Source: Oscillospiraceae bacterium (GTDB lineage: Bacteria; Bacillota; Clostridia; Oscillospirales; Oscillospiraceae). Taken from it: a stretch of DNA of 16,038 bases. A program made the position numbers and the translations under genes. The stretch covers positions 1 to 16,038 of the forward strand of contig JAISAA010000235.1 in NCBI GenBank assembly GCA_031266955.1. The letters run 5' to 3'. Within the stretch, counting starts at the first letter, position 1, and every line of letters begins with the position of its first letter. A model generated the notes under the pieces. The model saw only the letters and a program-made list of their open reading frames with translations. It searched no databases and was not told the origin of the DNA. Below are positions 7,311 through 14,002 of this stretch, piece after piece.

Positions 7311-8162
7311 ATGGACACGAACATTTTAGGAAAAAACATCGCGCGGTTCCGCCGGGAGAAGGGGCTGACGCAGGAGGCGCTTGCCGCCGTCGTCGGAGTA
7401 TCCGGTCAGGCGGTGTCGAAATGGGAGGTGGGCGGTTCGCCGGACGTTGACCTGCTGCCCGCGATCTCGGACTGCCTCGGCGTCTCGACAGACGCGCTTT
7501 TCGGGCGCGTGGGGCTGACGCACGTTAATCTTTTGGAGGAGGTCCAGCGCGCGGTCGGGGAAGCCGGTTCGCTGGAAGAGCAGTTCAAGCTTTCGTGCGA
7601 GATCGCATGGGTAATGCATCAAAGCTGTATTGGCGGAGAACGTCCGATTAAGCCGCTTGGGGTCGGGGAGGACTTCAGAGGGAATCCGGAAGATATGAAC
7701 TCTCGACCGTGGTATTCGGAGTATCATGAGGAAATCGGGCACTCGCGGATACGGATCGACGAGGGGCGGCGGTATTTTCTGCTTATGCCGACGCCGCCCG
7801 AGGGGTGGAAATTTGACGACGAGGACGCCCTCTTGCGTGTTTTCAAGTTATTCGCCGACGCCGATTTCCTCAAAGCGGTCATTTATCTGTACAAGCACCA
7901 TCCCGAGATGAAATTCACCGTCGGATTTTTGGGAAAAACATTCGGGTTCGACGATGAAAGAGCCGCCGCCGTGGTCGAGGGGCTCAAATCGCTGGAGCTC
8001 GCGGACGAGGAAGAGATGGAGTACGACGACACGCGTGTGACGTACTACAATTTCAGGCCGAATCCGGCGATAGTCCCGTTTCTGACCTTCGCCGAGGATA
8101 TGCTAAGGCCCGCCGGCATATTTTGGGGCGCGATGCTCGGTCCGCGCCAGTGGCTCGCGTAA
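7311..8162 (+). CDS. XRE-family transcriptional regulator with a large C-terminal domain
   Basis: A 283-aa DNA-binding regulator. Residues about 4-62 are a Cro/C1-type helix-turn-helix: IARFRREKGLTQEALA leads into VSGQAVSKWEVG, the usual recognition-helix pattern, then LLPAISDCLGVSTDALFG. The remaining 220 residues are not a common peptidase or TPR domain. They are acidic and aromatic-rich, and the final 90 (FTVGFLGKTFGFDDERAAAVVEGLKSLELA) look like a winged-helix-type fold that may sense a ligand or dimerise; that is inference. GAAAGGA (7296-7302) lies 8 bases before the ATG. The divergent Fic gene and the three intervening palindromes suggest local control. An alternative is a distant regulon unrelated to Fic. 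Confidence 0.88.
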   Translation: MDTNILGKNIARFRREKGLTQEALAAVVGVSGQAVSKWEVGGSPDVDLLPAISDCLGVSTDALFGRVGLTHVNLLEEVQRAVGEAGSLEEQFKLSCEIAWVMHQSCIGGERPIKPLGVGEDFRGNPEDMNSRPWYSEYHEEIGHSRIRIDEGRRYFLLMPTPPEGWKFDDEDALLRVFKLFADADFLKAVIYLYKHHPEMKFTVGFLGKTFGFDDERAAAVVEGLKSLELADEEEMEYDDTRVTYYNFRPNPAIVPFLTFAEDMLRPAGIFWGAMLGPRQWLA

Positions 8163-8200
8163 ACGCAAAGGATAAATAAAACGCAAAACCTTGTCCGTAG

Positions 8201-8220
8201 GGGCGCGATTTATCGCGCCC
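8201..8220. repeat. Perfect 9-bp intergenic inverted repeat (GGGGCG-type stem-loop)
   Basis: GGGCGCGAT (8201-8209) and ATCGCGCCC (8212-8220) are exact complements with TT between. No T-run follows (CTCGTC), so it is a poor intrinsic terminator and looks more like a REP-like intergenic element, or a leader hairpin upstream of the lipoprotein gene. Confidence 0.6.
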
Positions 8221-8299
8221 TCGTCGGATTACGTATTGCCCCCACGGGGTTCCCGGAAACCGAGAAAATATTTCGAGGATTTTTAAGGAGGAAAAGAAA

Positions 8300-10696
8300 A
8301 TGAAAAAGCTGGTCCGATGTTTCACAGCGTCGATCACACTCGTGTCCATTGCGCTCACCGGTTGTGTCGGCGCGGCAAAGCCGGCAAGCTCCGACGCGCC
8401 GGGCACAACCAGCGTTCAGGCGGAAAAAATCGCGTTTGAAAACGTCTATACGGAAACGCCGCTGCCGGTAGAATTTCACGGCTACGGCAATTCTATGCTC
8501 TGCGCCGGAGAGCGCATCTATTACAGCACTACGCTGAAGTCCGAAAGCGAGCCCGATGGAACGGACGCCGCTACAGTGACTCAGAGGCTTATGTCCTGCG
8601 ACCTTGACGGCGGCGATGTAAAAATTCTCTGGGAACAAACGGCTCCCGCCGGCGAGGAGACGCTTTTGAATAATACGCTGCTTCCCGCGTTCGACGCGGA
8701 CGCCGACGGGAATCTGTGGCTCGTGATATCCGGCTCGCATACGAACGAAGCTGACCCGAACGACCCGGTTTATGAAAATACGCTCAATCTCGTAAAGCTC
8801 GCCCCGGACGGAACGGAGCTGTTCAATACGGATTTGTTGTCTAAGGAGGGCGGGGAGCTCGGCGGGATGTACCTATATTCGATGGCGCTCGACGCGGCGG
8901 GAAACATATATCTGCACTCTCAGGATATCCACGTGTTTTCCGCGGCGGGGGAGTACGCGTTCACGCTGAAAGAGCCGTCGAGCATACGGGCGATGACGGT
9001 GACGAACACGGGCGAGGTCATATATGTGACGACCGACGCGACGGGCGTAGGCTATGAGGTTAAGCAGATAGACTTCGCGGCGAGGTCGGCGGGAGCGGCG
9101 GTAAAATACAATCTCACGAATTATTTATACCGGCTGTTCCGCGGTACCGGCGAGTATTTGTTTTACTGCGAAGGCCCAAGCGGTCTTTACGGAGCGAAGC
9201 TCGATCCCGCGAAGTCCGGTGCGATCACGGGCGAAAAGGTCATTGACTTCATAAACTCCGATATCAGCGCCGGCGACGGCGAATGGTTTGCGCCGATAGA
9301 CGGCGGAGGCTTTATCATGACAGATATCGAGTTCAGATCGAGCGGGATGACGGCGAAGCTGTCCCGGCTTACGGAGAACAAAAACGCAACGCTCGATGGA
9401 AAAACAGTCTTGACGCTCGCGACGGTCTCCGGCGCGGACGCGAGCGTGATGAAATTCAACAAGACGAGCCGGACGATACGGATAATAGTGAAGGACTATT
9501 CGGAATACAACACGCCGGACGACTACAACGCGGGACAGGCGCGGCTCGACCTCGACATTGTAGCCGGACGCGTGCCGGATATCATATCAGTGCGGGGGCA
9601 GATATCGAAATACACAACCAAAGGCGTGCTGGAGGATTTGACGCCGTTTCTCGAATCGGAAAAGCATGGCGTCTCGCGCGGCGATCTGTTTGAAAACATT
9701 CTTACTCTCGGTTCAAAAGACGGGAAAGTATATCAGATCATACCGCGCTTTACGATGACGACGCTCATCGGCAAGGAATCTGTCTTCGGCGAGAGAGAGA
9801 GCATAACGGCGGCGGAGCTCGCCGACATAGCCGACGCGCGCCCCGAAGCCGCGATATTAAGTCTCGCGACGTCGGCCGACTGGCTGACCGGCGTTATGCG
9901 CACCGGGATAAGCGATTATATCGACTGGTATACCGGAACGTGTGATTTTACCTCTCAAGAATTCATCGACACGCTTGAATTCAGCAAGCGCTTTCCGAAG
10001 GAGATGGATTTCAACGCCTTATACGGCGACGCGGAGGCGTATAGAGAATACTCTCTCGGCATGGAGACGACGTACAGCGACGAGCGCACGCTGCTTATAG
10101 TCGGGTATGTATACGGCGTGCGTTTGGCGCGCGATATGGACATTATGTTCGGCGAAAAAACGGTGATGTTCGGATATCCGACGGCGGGGACAAGCGGAAG
10201 CGTGGTAGACAGCTTGGGAGGCTATGCGATTTCGGCGTCGTCGTCCAACAAAGACGCGGCGTGGGAATTCATTTGCAGCACGATAGCCTCAGCCGGAGAA
10301 ACAAGCGCCGCGATGTTCGGCGGAATACCGTTGGACAAAAGGCAATTGGAAGAGATAATAGCGACGGAAATGCTCCCTCTGGAGGAACGCGATTTTACAA
10401 ACGGCATTGATATGGTACGCGTATCCTTCGACGGATACCGCGGAACGACGCTGGACTCCCCCGAGGATATCGACATGACCGACCCGTATTACAAAAACTA
10501 CGCGCTGACGCGGGAGGAAGCCGACCGCGTGCTCCGCGCCATAGAAGGCGCGGATGCCGTAGCCTCATCTGACGAGCAGATATCCAAAATCATTATGGAG
10601 GAAGCCGAGGCATTCTGGGCCGGCGCGAAAACAGCCGAGGAAACGGCAAGCGTGATCCAAAGCCGCGCGGCGCTTTACGTAAGCGAGAGCAGTTGA
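8300..10696 (+). CDS. Lipoprotein: propeller-like N-terminal region fused to an extracellular solute-binding protein domain
   Basis: A 798-aa surface lipoprotein. AAGGAGG (8285-8291) lies 8 bases before the ATG. The signal sequence ends in the lipobox L19-T-G-C22, so Cys22 should be lipidated. Residues about 30-365 carry repeated blade-like segments (DADGNLWLVISG, DAAGNIYLHSQ, NTGEVIYVTTD), the pattern of a beta-propeller. From about 368 the protein resembles ABC sugar-type solute-binding proteins: an opening strand TVLTLATVSG, DIVAGRVPDIISV, VLEDLTPFLE, then SLGGYAISASSSNKDAAWEFI near the C-terminus. Solute-binding domains usually run 400-450 aa, which fits the C-terminal part alone. No permease or ATPase gene is nearby, so the ligand and whether it serves transport or sensing are unknown. 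A strong terminator follows. Confidence 0.85.
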   Translation: MKKLVRCFTASITLVSIALTGCVGAAKPASSDAPGTTSVQAEKIAFENVYTETPLPVEFHGYGNSMLCAGERIYYSTTLKSESEPDGTDAATVTQRLMSCDLDGGDVKILWEQTAPAGEETLLNNTLLPAFDADADGNLWLVISGSHTNEADPNDPVYENTLNLVKLAPDGTELFNTDLLSKEGGELGGMYLYSMALDAAGNIYLHSQDIHVFSAAGEYAFTLKEPSSIRAMTVTNTGEVIYVTTDATGVGYEVKQIDFAARSAGAAVKYNLTNYLYRLFRGTGEYLFYCEGPSGLYGAKLDPAKSGAITGEKVIDFINSDISAGDGEWFAPIDGGGFIMTDIEFRSSGMTAKLSRLTENKNATLDGKTVLTLATVSGADASVMKFNKTSRTIRIIVKDYSEYNTPDDYNAGQARLDLDIVAGRVPDIISVRGQISKYTTKGVLEDLTPFLESEKHGVSRGDLFENILTLGSKDGKVYQIIPRFTMTTLIGKESVFGERESITAAELADIADARPEAAILSLATSADWLTGVMRTGISDYIDWYTGTCDFTSQEFIDTLEFSKRFPKEMDFNALYGDAEAYREYSLGMETTYSDERTLLIVGYVYGVRLARDMDIMFGEKTVMFGYPTAGTSGSVVDSLGGYAISASSSNKDAAWEFICSTIASAGETSAAMFGGIPLDKRQLEEIIATEMLPLEERDFTNGIDMVRVSFDGYRGTTLDSPEDIDMTDPYYKNYALTREEADRVLRAIEGADAVASSDEQISKIIMEEAEAFWAGAKTAEETASVIQSRAALYVSESS

Positions 10697-10705
10697 GCCG
10701 AAGAC

Positions 10706-10748
10706 AAAAAACGCAGCCCCCGCCATTTCGCGGGGGCTGCGTTTTTTT
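10706..10748. terminator. Bidirectional intrinsic terminator
   Basis: Perfect stem of 18 bp: positions 10706-10723 (A-run then CGCAGCCCCCGC) pair with 10730-10747 (GCGGGGGCTGCG then a T-run) around the loop CATTTC. The A-run on one side and T-run on the other allow termination in both directions. It serves the lipoprotein gene (+) and the convergent amidohydrolase (-), whose TAA stop lies in the outer edge. Confidence 0.93.
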
Positions 10749-11541
10749 ACCCGTGCAGCGCCAAAAACCTCTCGAAATTCCGGTGCAGCACATTTTCGAG
10801 CGTCTCGTCGTCGAGCCCGATATCGCGCAGCTGCGCGAGCTCGTCCGCGTGATCCCACATCGGGAAATCCACGCCGAAAAATATATGCGTGTTGTCGAAG
10901 CGCCGGAATCCGGCCTCGACCTCGCCGCGCCCGCCGCAGCCAAACGTGCTGCTTGTATCATAATAAACGTTCGGCAGGTCGGCAAGCACGCGCCGCGCCT
11001 TTTCCCATTCGCTCCAGCCGCCGAAATGCGCCGCGACGATATTCAGCTCCGGGAAAAGCTTCGCCACGCGGGCGACGCGGATGGGGTCCGAAAAGCCGTG
11101 ACGTATATCCCCGCTGTGCGTGATGAGGAACATATTTTTTTCTTGTAAATACGCGAATACGTTCAGCAGCGCGTCGCAGTCGATATAAAATTTTTGAAAA
11201 TCCGGGTGCAGCTTTATTCCGCGCAGGCCGCGGGCGTATATGCGGTCAAGCTCCGCCTTATAGTCCGGATATTCCGGGTGCATCGTTCCGGTGCCGATGA
11301 ATTCCGGGTGCTCCGCGCACGATCCTAAAATGAAGTCGTTTATCTTTGTCACCTGCACGGGAGTCGTCGCCGTGGAGAACACGACGAACCGCGAGACCCC
11401 GGCGTTTTTCCCCGTTTTCAAAAGCTCAGAGACCGAGCCCATATGCGTCATCCCGTATCCGTAAAAAGTGCCGATTGCTTCCGTGGCGACGCGCTCAATT
11501 TTCGGCGGAAATATGTGCGCGTGCGAGTCGATTATATCCAA
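10747..11541 (-). CDS. Amidohydrolase-2 family metal-dependent hydrolase (TIM barrel)
   Basis: A 264-aa protein of the amidohydrolase 2 family (hydrolases and decarboxylases of the ACMSD/gamma-resorcylate decarboxylase type). Metal-site residues are seen in order: H7-x-H9 (DSHAHIF), H112 (KLHPDFQ), H142 (THSGD), H172 (AAHFGG) and D225 (GVDFPMW). The length is short for the family but appears complete. The start is TTG at 11541, because the ORF opens directly with the DSHAH strand and GAGAGG (complement of 11551-11556) lies 9 bases upstream; there is no better ATG. It lies downstream of the CobW/His-rich pair on the same strand, but hairpins in the 105-base gap argue for separate units. The substrate cannot be predicted. 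The metal requirement makes a link with the upstream metallochaperone unit conceivable but unproven. Confidence 0.88.
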   Translation of the reverse strand: MDIIDSHAHIFPPKIERVATEAIGTFYGYGMTHMGSVSELLKTGKNAGVSRFVVFSTATTPVQVTKINDFILGSCAEHPEFIGTGTMHPEYPDYKAELDRIYARGLRGIKLHPDFQKFYIDCDALLNVFAYLQEKNMFLITHSGDIRHGFSDPIRVARVAKLFPELNIVAAHFGGWSEWEKARRVLADLPNVYYDTSSTFGCGGRGEVEAGFRRFDNTHIFFGVDFPMWDHADELAQLRDIGLDDETLENVLHRNFERFLALHG

Positions 11542-11556
11542 TGTAGGCCGCCTCTC

Positions 11557-11624
11557 GTCCGGTTCCGCCGGACTCGTTAATAATTATAATTACGGGCTAC
11601 GCCCGGCCGCCCGGAACGGGCGGC
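11557..11624 (-). other. Cluster of three GC-rich hairpins between the His-rich gene and the amidohydrolase gene
   Basis: GTCCGG (11557-11562) pairs with CCGGAC (11568-11573); CGGGC (11593-11597) pairs with GCCCG (11601-11605); GCCGCCCG (11606-11613) pairs with CGGGCGGC (11617-11624) around GAA. On the minus strand the 8-bp stem lies just after the His-rich gene and leads into an AT-rich stretch (11579-11592), so it may act as a transcription terminator, though the T-run is imperfect. The first hairpin would lie in the amidohydrolase leader, immediately upstream of its ribosome site. Confidence 0.5.
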
Positions 11625-11646
11625 TTAGCTGTCAAAAAGCTATCTG

Positions 11647-12213
11647 TCAGTCAATTAAACCTTCTAAAGCCTCTAACACAAGGCTTTTTACGAAATCGGC
11701 GTCGATCTCGAACACGATGGCCGCGACGCCTATCTTGACCTCCGTTTCCGGAGCGCGTGCGAGCCGGACGCTCTCTCCCGGCTGCGTGACGGAAAGAATA
11801 TCGGCGCTTGTCGCGACGAAGGACGCTTTTATGTGCCCGACGACGCCTCCGGCGGCGTCAACCTCCGCCGCGATGCGCTCGAGGCAATCGGCGACGTAGT
11901 GGCGCGCGTAGCGCGGGTCCTCCGTGCTGATTTTAAGCGCGCCGGAGATGATTATCGCACCGTCGTGCTCCCCGGACGCTACGGCGGCGACGCCGGGGGC
12001 GATAGCTTCGAGCTCGTCGATCGCGTCGTGCTCGTGCTGATGTTCGCGGTCGTGCTCGTGGTCGTGGTTATGCTCGTGCGTGTGCCCGTGCGTGTGGTCG
12101 TGGCCGTCGGAATGGTCGTGAGAATGTCCGTGCGTGTGGTCGTGACCGTGGTCATGGTGATCATGGTGGTCATGGTCGTGGTCGTGTGTATGCTCGTGGT
12201 CGTGAATGTTCAT
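11647..12213 (-). CDS. Extremely His-rich metal-binding protein paired with a CobW-type GTPase
   Basis: A 188-aa protein in two parts. Residues 1-63 contain 29 histidines, mostly alternating with Asp, Gly, Thr or Glu (HDHDH, GHDHTHGH), a typical Ni/Zn/Co-binding or storage tail as in HypB, UreE/UreG-associated and COG0523 proteins. Residues 64-188 form a compact alpha/beta domain I do not recognise (IIISGALKIS, then VGHIKASFVATSADILSVT, ending in a helix). The ATG at 12213 is 3 bases after the stop of the GTPase gene, with GGGAG lying inside the GTPase 3' end, so the two are co-transcribed and probably coupled. The likely role is to hold metal ions and hand them to or from the GTPase; this is inference from composition and context. 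The target enzyme is unknown. Confidence 0.83.
   Translation of the reverse strand: MNIHDHEHTHDHDHDHHDHHDHGHDHTHGHSHDHSDGHDHTHGHTHEHNHDHEHDREHQHEHDAIDELEAIAPGVAAVASGEHDGAIIISGALKISTEDPRYARHYVADCLERIAAEVDAAGGVVGHIKASFVATSADILSVTQPGESVRLARAPETEVKIGVAAIVFEIDADFVKSLVLEALEGLID
12028..12204 (-). repeat. Low-complexity His-codon tract
   Basis: Codons 4-62 of the His-rich gene are built from repeated CAC/CAT-GAC-like units, producing internally repetitive DNA. The peptide unit GHDHTHGH occurs twice in tandem fashion. Such tracts are prone to length change between strains. Confidence 0.75.
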
Positions 12214-12216
12214 TTA

Positions 12217-12918
12217 TTATACTCCCGTTACCGCGTTCCAGACGCCGCCGGGGATCTCCGACAGCGCCGACACGCGGAAAATTTTTGCGTCCGGTTCAAG
12301 GCGTAAAATATCCGCCTCGATTTCCCGGAGCGCTTCATCGTCTTTGAGGTCGCACTTATTTATCAAAACGGCGTCTGACCCGACGATCTGCCCGGCCAGC
12401 AGCGCTTCAAGCGGGACAAGAAGCCGTTTCCACCGCGCGGCGTCAGTCAGAATAACGATGCGAGACTCGACTCCGAGTGCGCGAGCGAGATTTTCGCGTA
12501 TGTTTATCGGATAAGCGACGCCCGTCGTCTCGATTATAAGAAATTCCGGATCGACTTCGTCCCTGATCTCGCGCGCCGCGGCGGTCAGGTCTCCGGAAAC
12601 GGTACAGCAGGCGCACCCCGAAAACAGATTCGTCACCGAAAAACCTCCGGAGCGCAGATATTTATCGTCCACACCGACCTCGCCGATCTCGTTCTCAAGT
12701 ATTATTACGCGGGGCGGGGCGCTTTGCGGCGTGTATTGTCCATTTAACGTGCGTGCGCGCACGAGGTACGCGCTTTCGCGCGACGGCGCGGCGGTGGCAT
12801 CGCCTGTCATCGCTCCGTTGTTATCCGGAGCTTCGCGTGAAGTCAAATATCTTGCCATCTGCATGAGCGCCGTCGTCTTGCCGGAGCCGAGAAAGCCTCC
12901 TAAAATAATTGTAATCAT
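12217..12918 (-). CDS. CobW/COG0523-family GTPase lacking the C-terminal domain (putative metallochaperone)
   Basis: A 233-aa G3E P-loop GTPase. Visible motifs are Walker A GGFLGSGKT (residues 7-15), ENEIGEVGVD (75-84), the family metal site C102-x-C104-C105 (GCACCTVSGDL), ETTG (130-133) and the base-specificity motif NKCD (187-190). COG0523 proteins move Zn, Co or other metals using GTP, and the CxCC motif binds the metal. Two oddities: an Ala/Pro/Ser-rich insert at about 27-68 between the first helix and the ENEIGE strand, and an end right after the GTPase domain, without the usual CobW C-terminal domain (family members are commonly 300-400 aa). A separate His-rich gene begins 3 bases later and may replace that missing part. 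The ATG at 12918 has GGAGG (complement of 12930-12934) 11 bases upstream. The metal is not determinable here. Confidence 0.9.
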   Translation of the reverse strand: MITIILGGFLGSGKTTALMQMARYLTSREAPDNNGAMTGDATAAPSRESAYLVRARTLNGQYTPQSAPPRVIILENEIGEVGVDDKYLRSGGFSVTNLFSGCACCTVSGDLTAAAREIRDEVDPEFLIIETTGVAYPINIRENLARALGVESRIVILTDAARWKRLLVPLEALLAGQIVGSDAVLINKCDLKDDEALREIEADILRLEPDAKIFRVSALSEIPGGVWNAVTGV

Positions 12919-12966
12919 ATCATTATTCGCCTCCGTCTGACTTTATTTGCGCTTTACCCGAATGTT

Positions 12967-12995
12967 ATTGTATCATAAACTCGCAAGATATACAA
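12967..12995 (-). promoter_or_regulatory. Promoter for the CobW/His-rich operon
   Basis: On the minus strand, TTGTAT (12995-12990), a 17-base spacer, and TACAAT (12972-12967) preceded by TGA, an extended -10. The start is near 12960, about 40 bases before the ATG. I looked for a Zur- or NikR-like palindrome around it and found none that I would assert. Confidence 0.65.
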
Positions 12996-12999
12996 CCAT

Positions 13000-13351
13000 G
13001 AAAAAAGTGAGTTTTATTTGTTGCGGATTGCAACCACACGCGCTACGCTTATTTCTTGTGCTTTATGCGCCTGCGCGGCGCGGCGCCCCATTTCTTTGCG
13101 GAAAGAAATGGGGGAAAGAACCGCCAAAGGAAGTGTCCTTTGGAATCCTCTGAATCGCGGTGGCTTACGGAGGTTGTTCGCAGTTGATAGGCGCGGTGTT
13201 GTCATTTGCAGACTGTATCGTGGTTGTCGTGCTGTAGCGCTCTGTGTCCACACGCGAATCGGCGCGTTTTGCTGCCGCCCTGCTGTGCGGATGGGAAGAT
13301 GGACGTCTCCGTTGCGATCTATATTAAAGCTTGCCAACACACTTTTACAGT
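13000..13351. other. Gene-free intergenic stretch
   Basis: No reading frame here has a ribosome site or recognisable protein. The frames that stay open are short and of unnatural composition (Arg/Cys-rich). The stretch holds TTGC-N5-GCAA (13020-13032) and the two strong stem-loops listed separately (13086-13143). Beyond 13144 there are only small GC-rich words and no motif I can name. It may be a repeated intergenic element, a structured RNA or a decayed sequence. Confidence 0.5.
13086..13143. repeat. Two adjacent perfect stem-loops (12 bp and 8 bp)
   Basis: CCCCATTTCTTT (13086-13097) pairs exactly with AAAGAAATGGGG (13102-13113) around GCGG. Ten bases later, CCAAAGGA (13124-13131) pairs exactly with TCCTTTGG (13136-13143) around AGTG. 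The word GGAAAGAA occurs twice across the junction. No T-run follows either stem, so neither is a normal terminator. The element recalls widespread intergenic repeats of similar wording; that is an impression, not a search result. Confidence 0.65.
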
Positions 13352-13380
13352 TTGATTACATCTTGCGTTTTTAATTATAT
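13352..13380 (+). promoter_or_regulatory. Candidate promoter for the 13434 gene
   Basis: TTGATT (13352-13357) and TTATAT (13375-13380) with a 17-base spacer. Moderate match only; a start near 13387 would leave a leader of about 47 bases before the TTG at 13434. Confidence 0.4.
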
Positions 13381-13433
13381 TGCCGCGCTGTGAGGAAAAT
13401 ATAGTGTCACCCGATGAAAATGAGGTGACGAGC

Positions 13434-13898
13434 TTGAACACTATTGCCGTATTTGAAAACAGCGGCGAACGCTTCGCCGAGGCTGTCGCCGGAGCGTTTA
13501 CCGGCGCTTCCGGCGATGTCGCCGTGAATCCGTGCGGTCGTCAGGGTTCCGCGGGGCGCGATAATATCGTAAGAGACATTATCATCGTTTCTCCCGGCTA
13601 CAGCGGGGTTTTGCGCGGAAAATGCCGCGCGCTTCTCGCGCCCGACGAATGCGCGGCGGCGGCTTTTTCCGCACAAAACGTCATAACCTACGGATTCTCG
13701 CCGCGGGCGACGCTGACGCTTTCCGCGGCGGGCGCGGAAAGCGGCTGGCTTGCCGTTCAGCGGGAACTTGTCACGCTTTCGGGCGTTACCGTGGAAGAAC
13801 AAGAGCTTGAGATACCGATGCTCAGCGGCGCGGACGCGTCGCTCGCGGCGGCGGGAGGCAGGCTGCTGCTTGGTCTAACGGGCGATAGCGGCTCATAG
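13434..13898 (+). CDS. Hypothetical protein upstream of an SSB-like gene
   Basis: A 154-aa protein I do not recognise. The TTG at 13434 is preferred because GAGGTGA (13422-13428), a seven-base match to the anti-Shine-Dalgarno complement, lies 5 bases upstream and the protein then opens with a beta strand (NTIAVFENSG). An in-frame GTG at 13404 with a weaker GAGGA (13392-13396) would add 10 residues. The sequence alternates strands and Ala-rich helices: DIIIVSPGY, CRALLAPDE, then NVITYGFSPRATLTLSA and VQRELVTLSG. The NVITYGFS strand faintly recalls the central domain of Mur ligases, but no ATP-binding loop is present, so I do not claim that. No signal peptide or membrane segment is seen. It is followed by the SSB-like gene after a structured 105-base gap. 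Confidence 0.7.
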   Translation: MNTIAVFENSGERFAEAVAGAFTGASGDVAVNPCGRQGSAGRDNIVRDIIIVSPGYSGVLRGKCRALLAPDECAAAAFSAQNVITYGFSPRATLTLSAAGAESGWLAVQRELVTLSGVTVEEQELEIPMLSGADASLAAAGGRLLLGLTGDSGS

Positions 13899-13915
13899 TA
13901 TGAAAATAGCTTCGC

Positions 13916-13968
13916 CCGCCGTTCTCGGCGGCGCGGGATTTCCCGCGGGGAGCTCCGCTGACAGCGGA
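13916..13968 (+). other. Three consecutive stem-loops in the SSB-gene leader
   Basis: CCGCCG (13916-13921) pairs with CGGCGG (13926-13931); CGCGGGA (13932-13938) pairs with TCCCGCG (13941-13947); TCCGCT (13954-13959) pairs with AGCGGA (13966-13968 and the three bases before it, 13963-13965). All arms are perfect and the first two hairpins abut. None is followed by a T-run. They could fold in the intercistronic RNA and influence stability or translation of the downstream gene. Confidence 0.55.
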
Positions 13969-13971
13969 TAA

Positions 13972-13998
13972 CAAATGGGGTGTGCAAAATGGGGTGTG
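13972..13998 (+). repeat. Tandem 13/14-base direct repeat at the SSB-gene ribosome site
   Basis: AAATGGGGTGTG occurs at 13973-13984 and again at 13987-13998, each preceded by C or CA, so the period is 14 bases. The second copy supplies the G-rich part (GGGGTG, 13991-13996) that is the best ribosome-site candidate for the TTG at 14003, so the first copy is a duplicated or decoy ribosome site. Confidence 0.65.
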
Positions 13999-14002
13999 AA
14001 GG

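Noticed and set aside
12024..12213. The repetitive tract considered as a CRISPR or minisatellite
   Set aside because: The repeats are codon-level His units within an intact coding frame, with no unique spacers.
11833..12306. A Val/Met-rich open frame on the plus strand opposite the His-rich gene
   Set aside because: The valine runs are the direct complement of the CAC/GAC codons of the His-rich tract; there is no ribosome site, and the minus-strand gene is strongly supported.
12919..12966. A Zur or NikR operator in the CobW operon leader
   Set aside because: No palindrome with acceptable arms was found, so the metal-responsive control remains a guess.
13018..13374. Possible small genes (118 and 108 residues) on both strands of the gene-free stretch
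   Set aside because: Cys/Arg-rich, no ribosome site, and they run straight through the perfect stem-loops; treated as non-coding.
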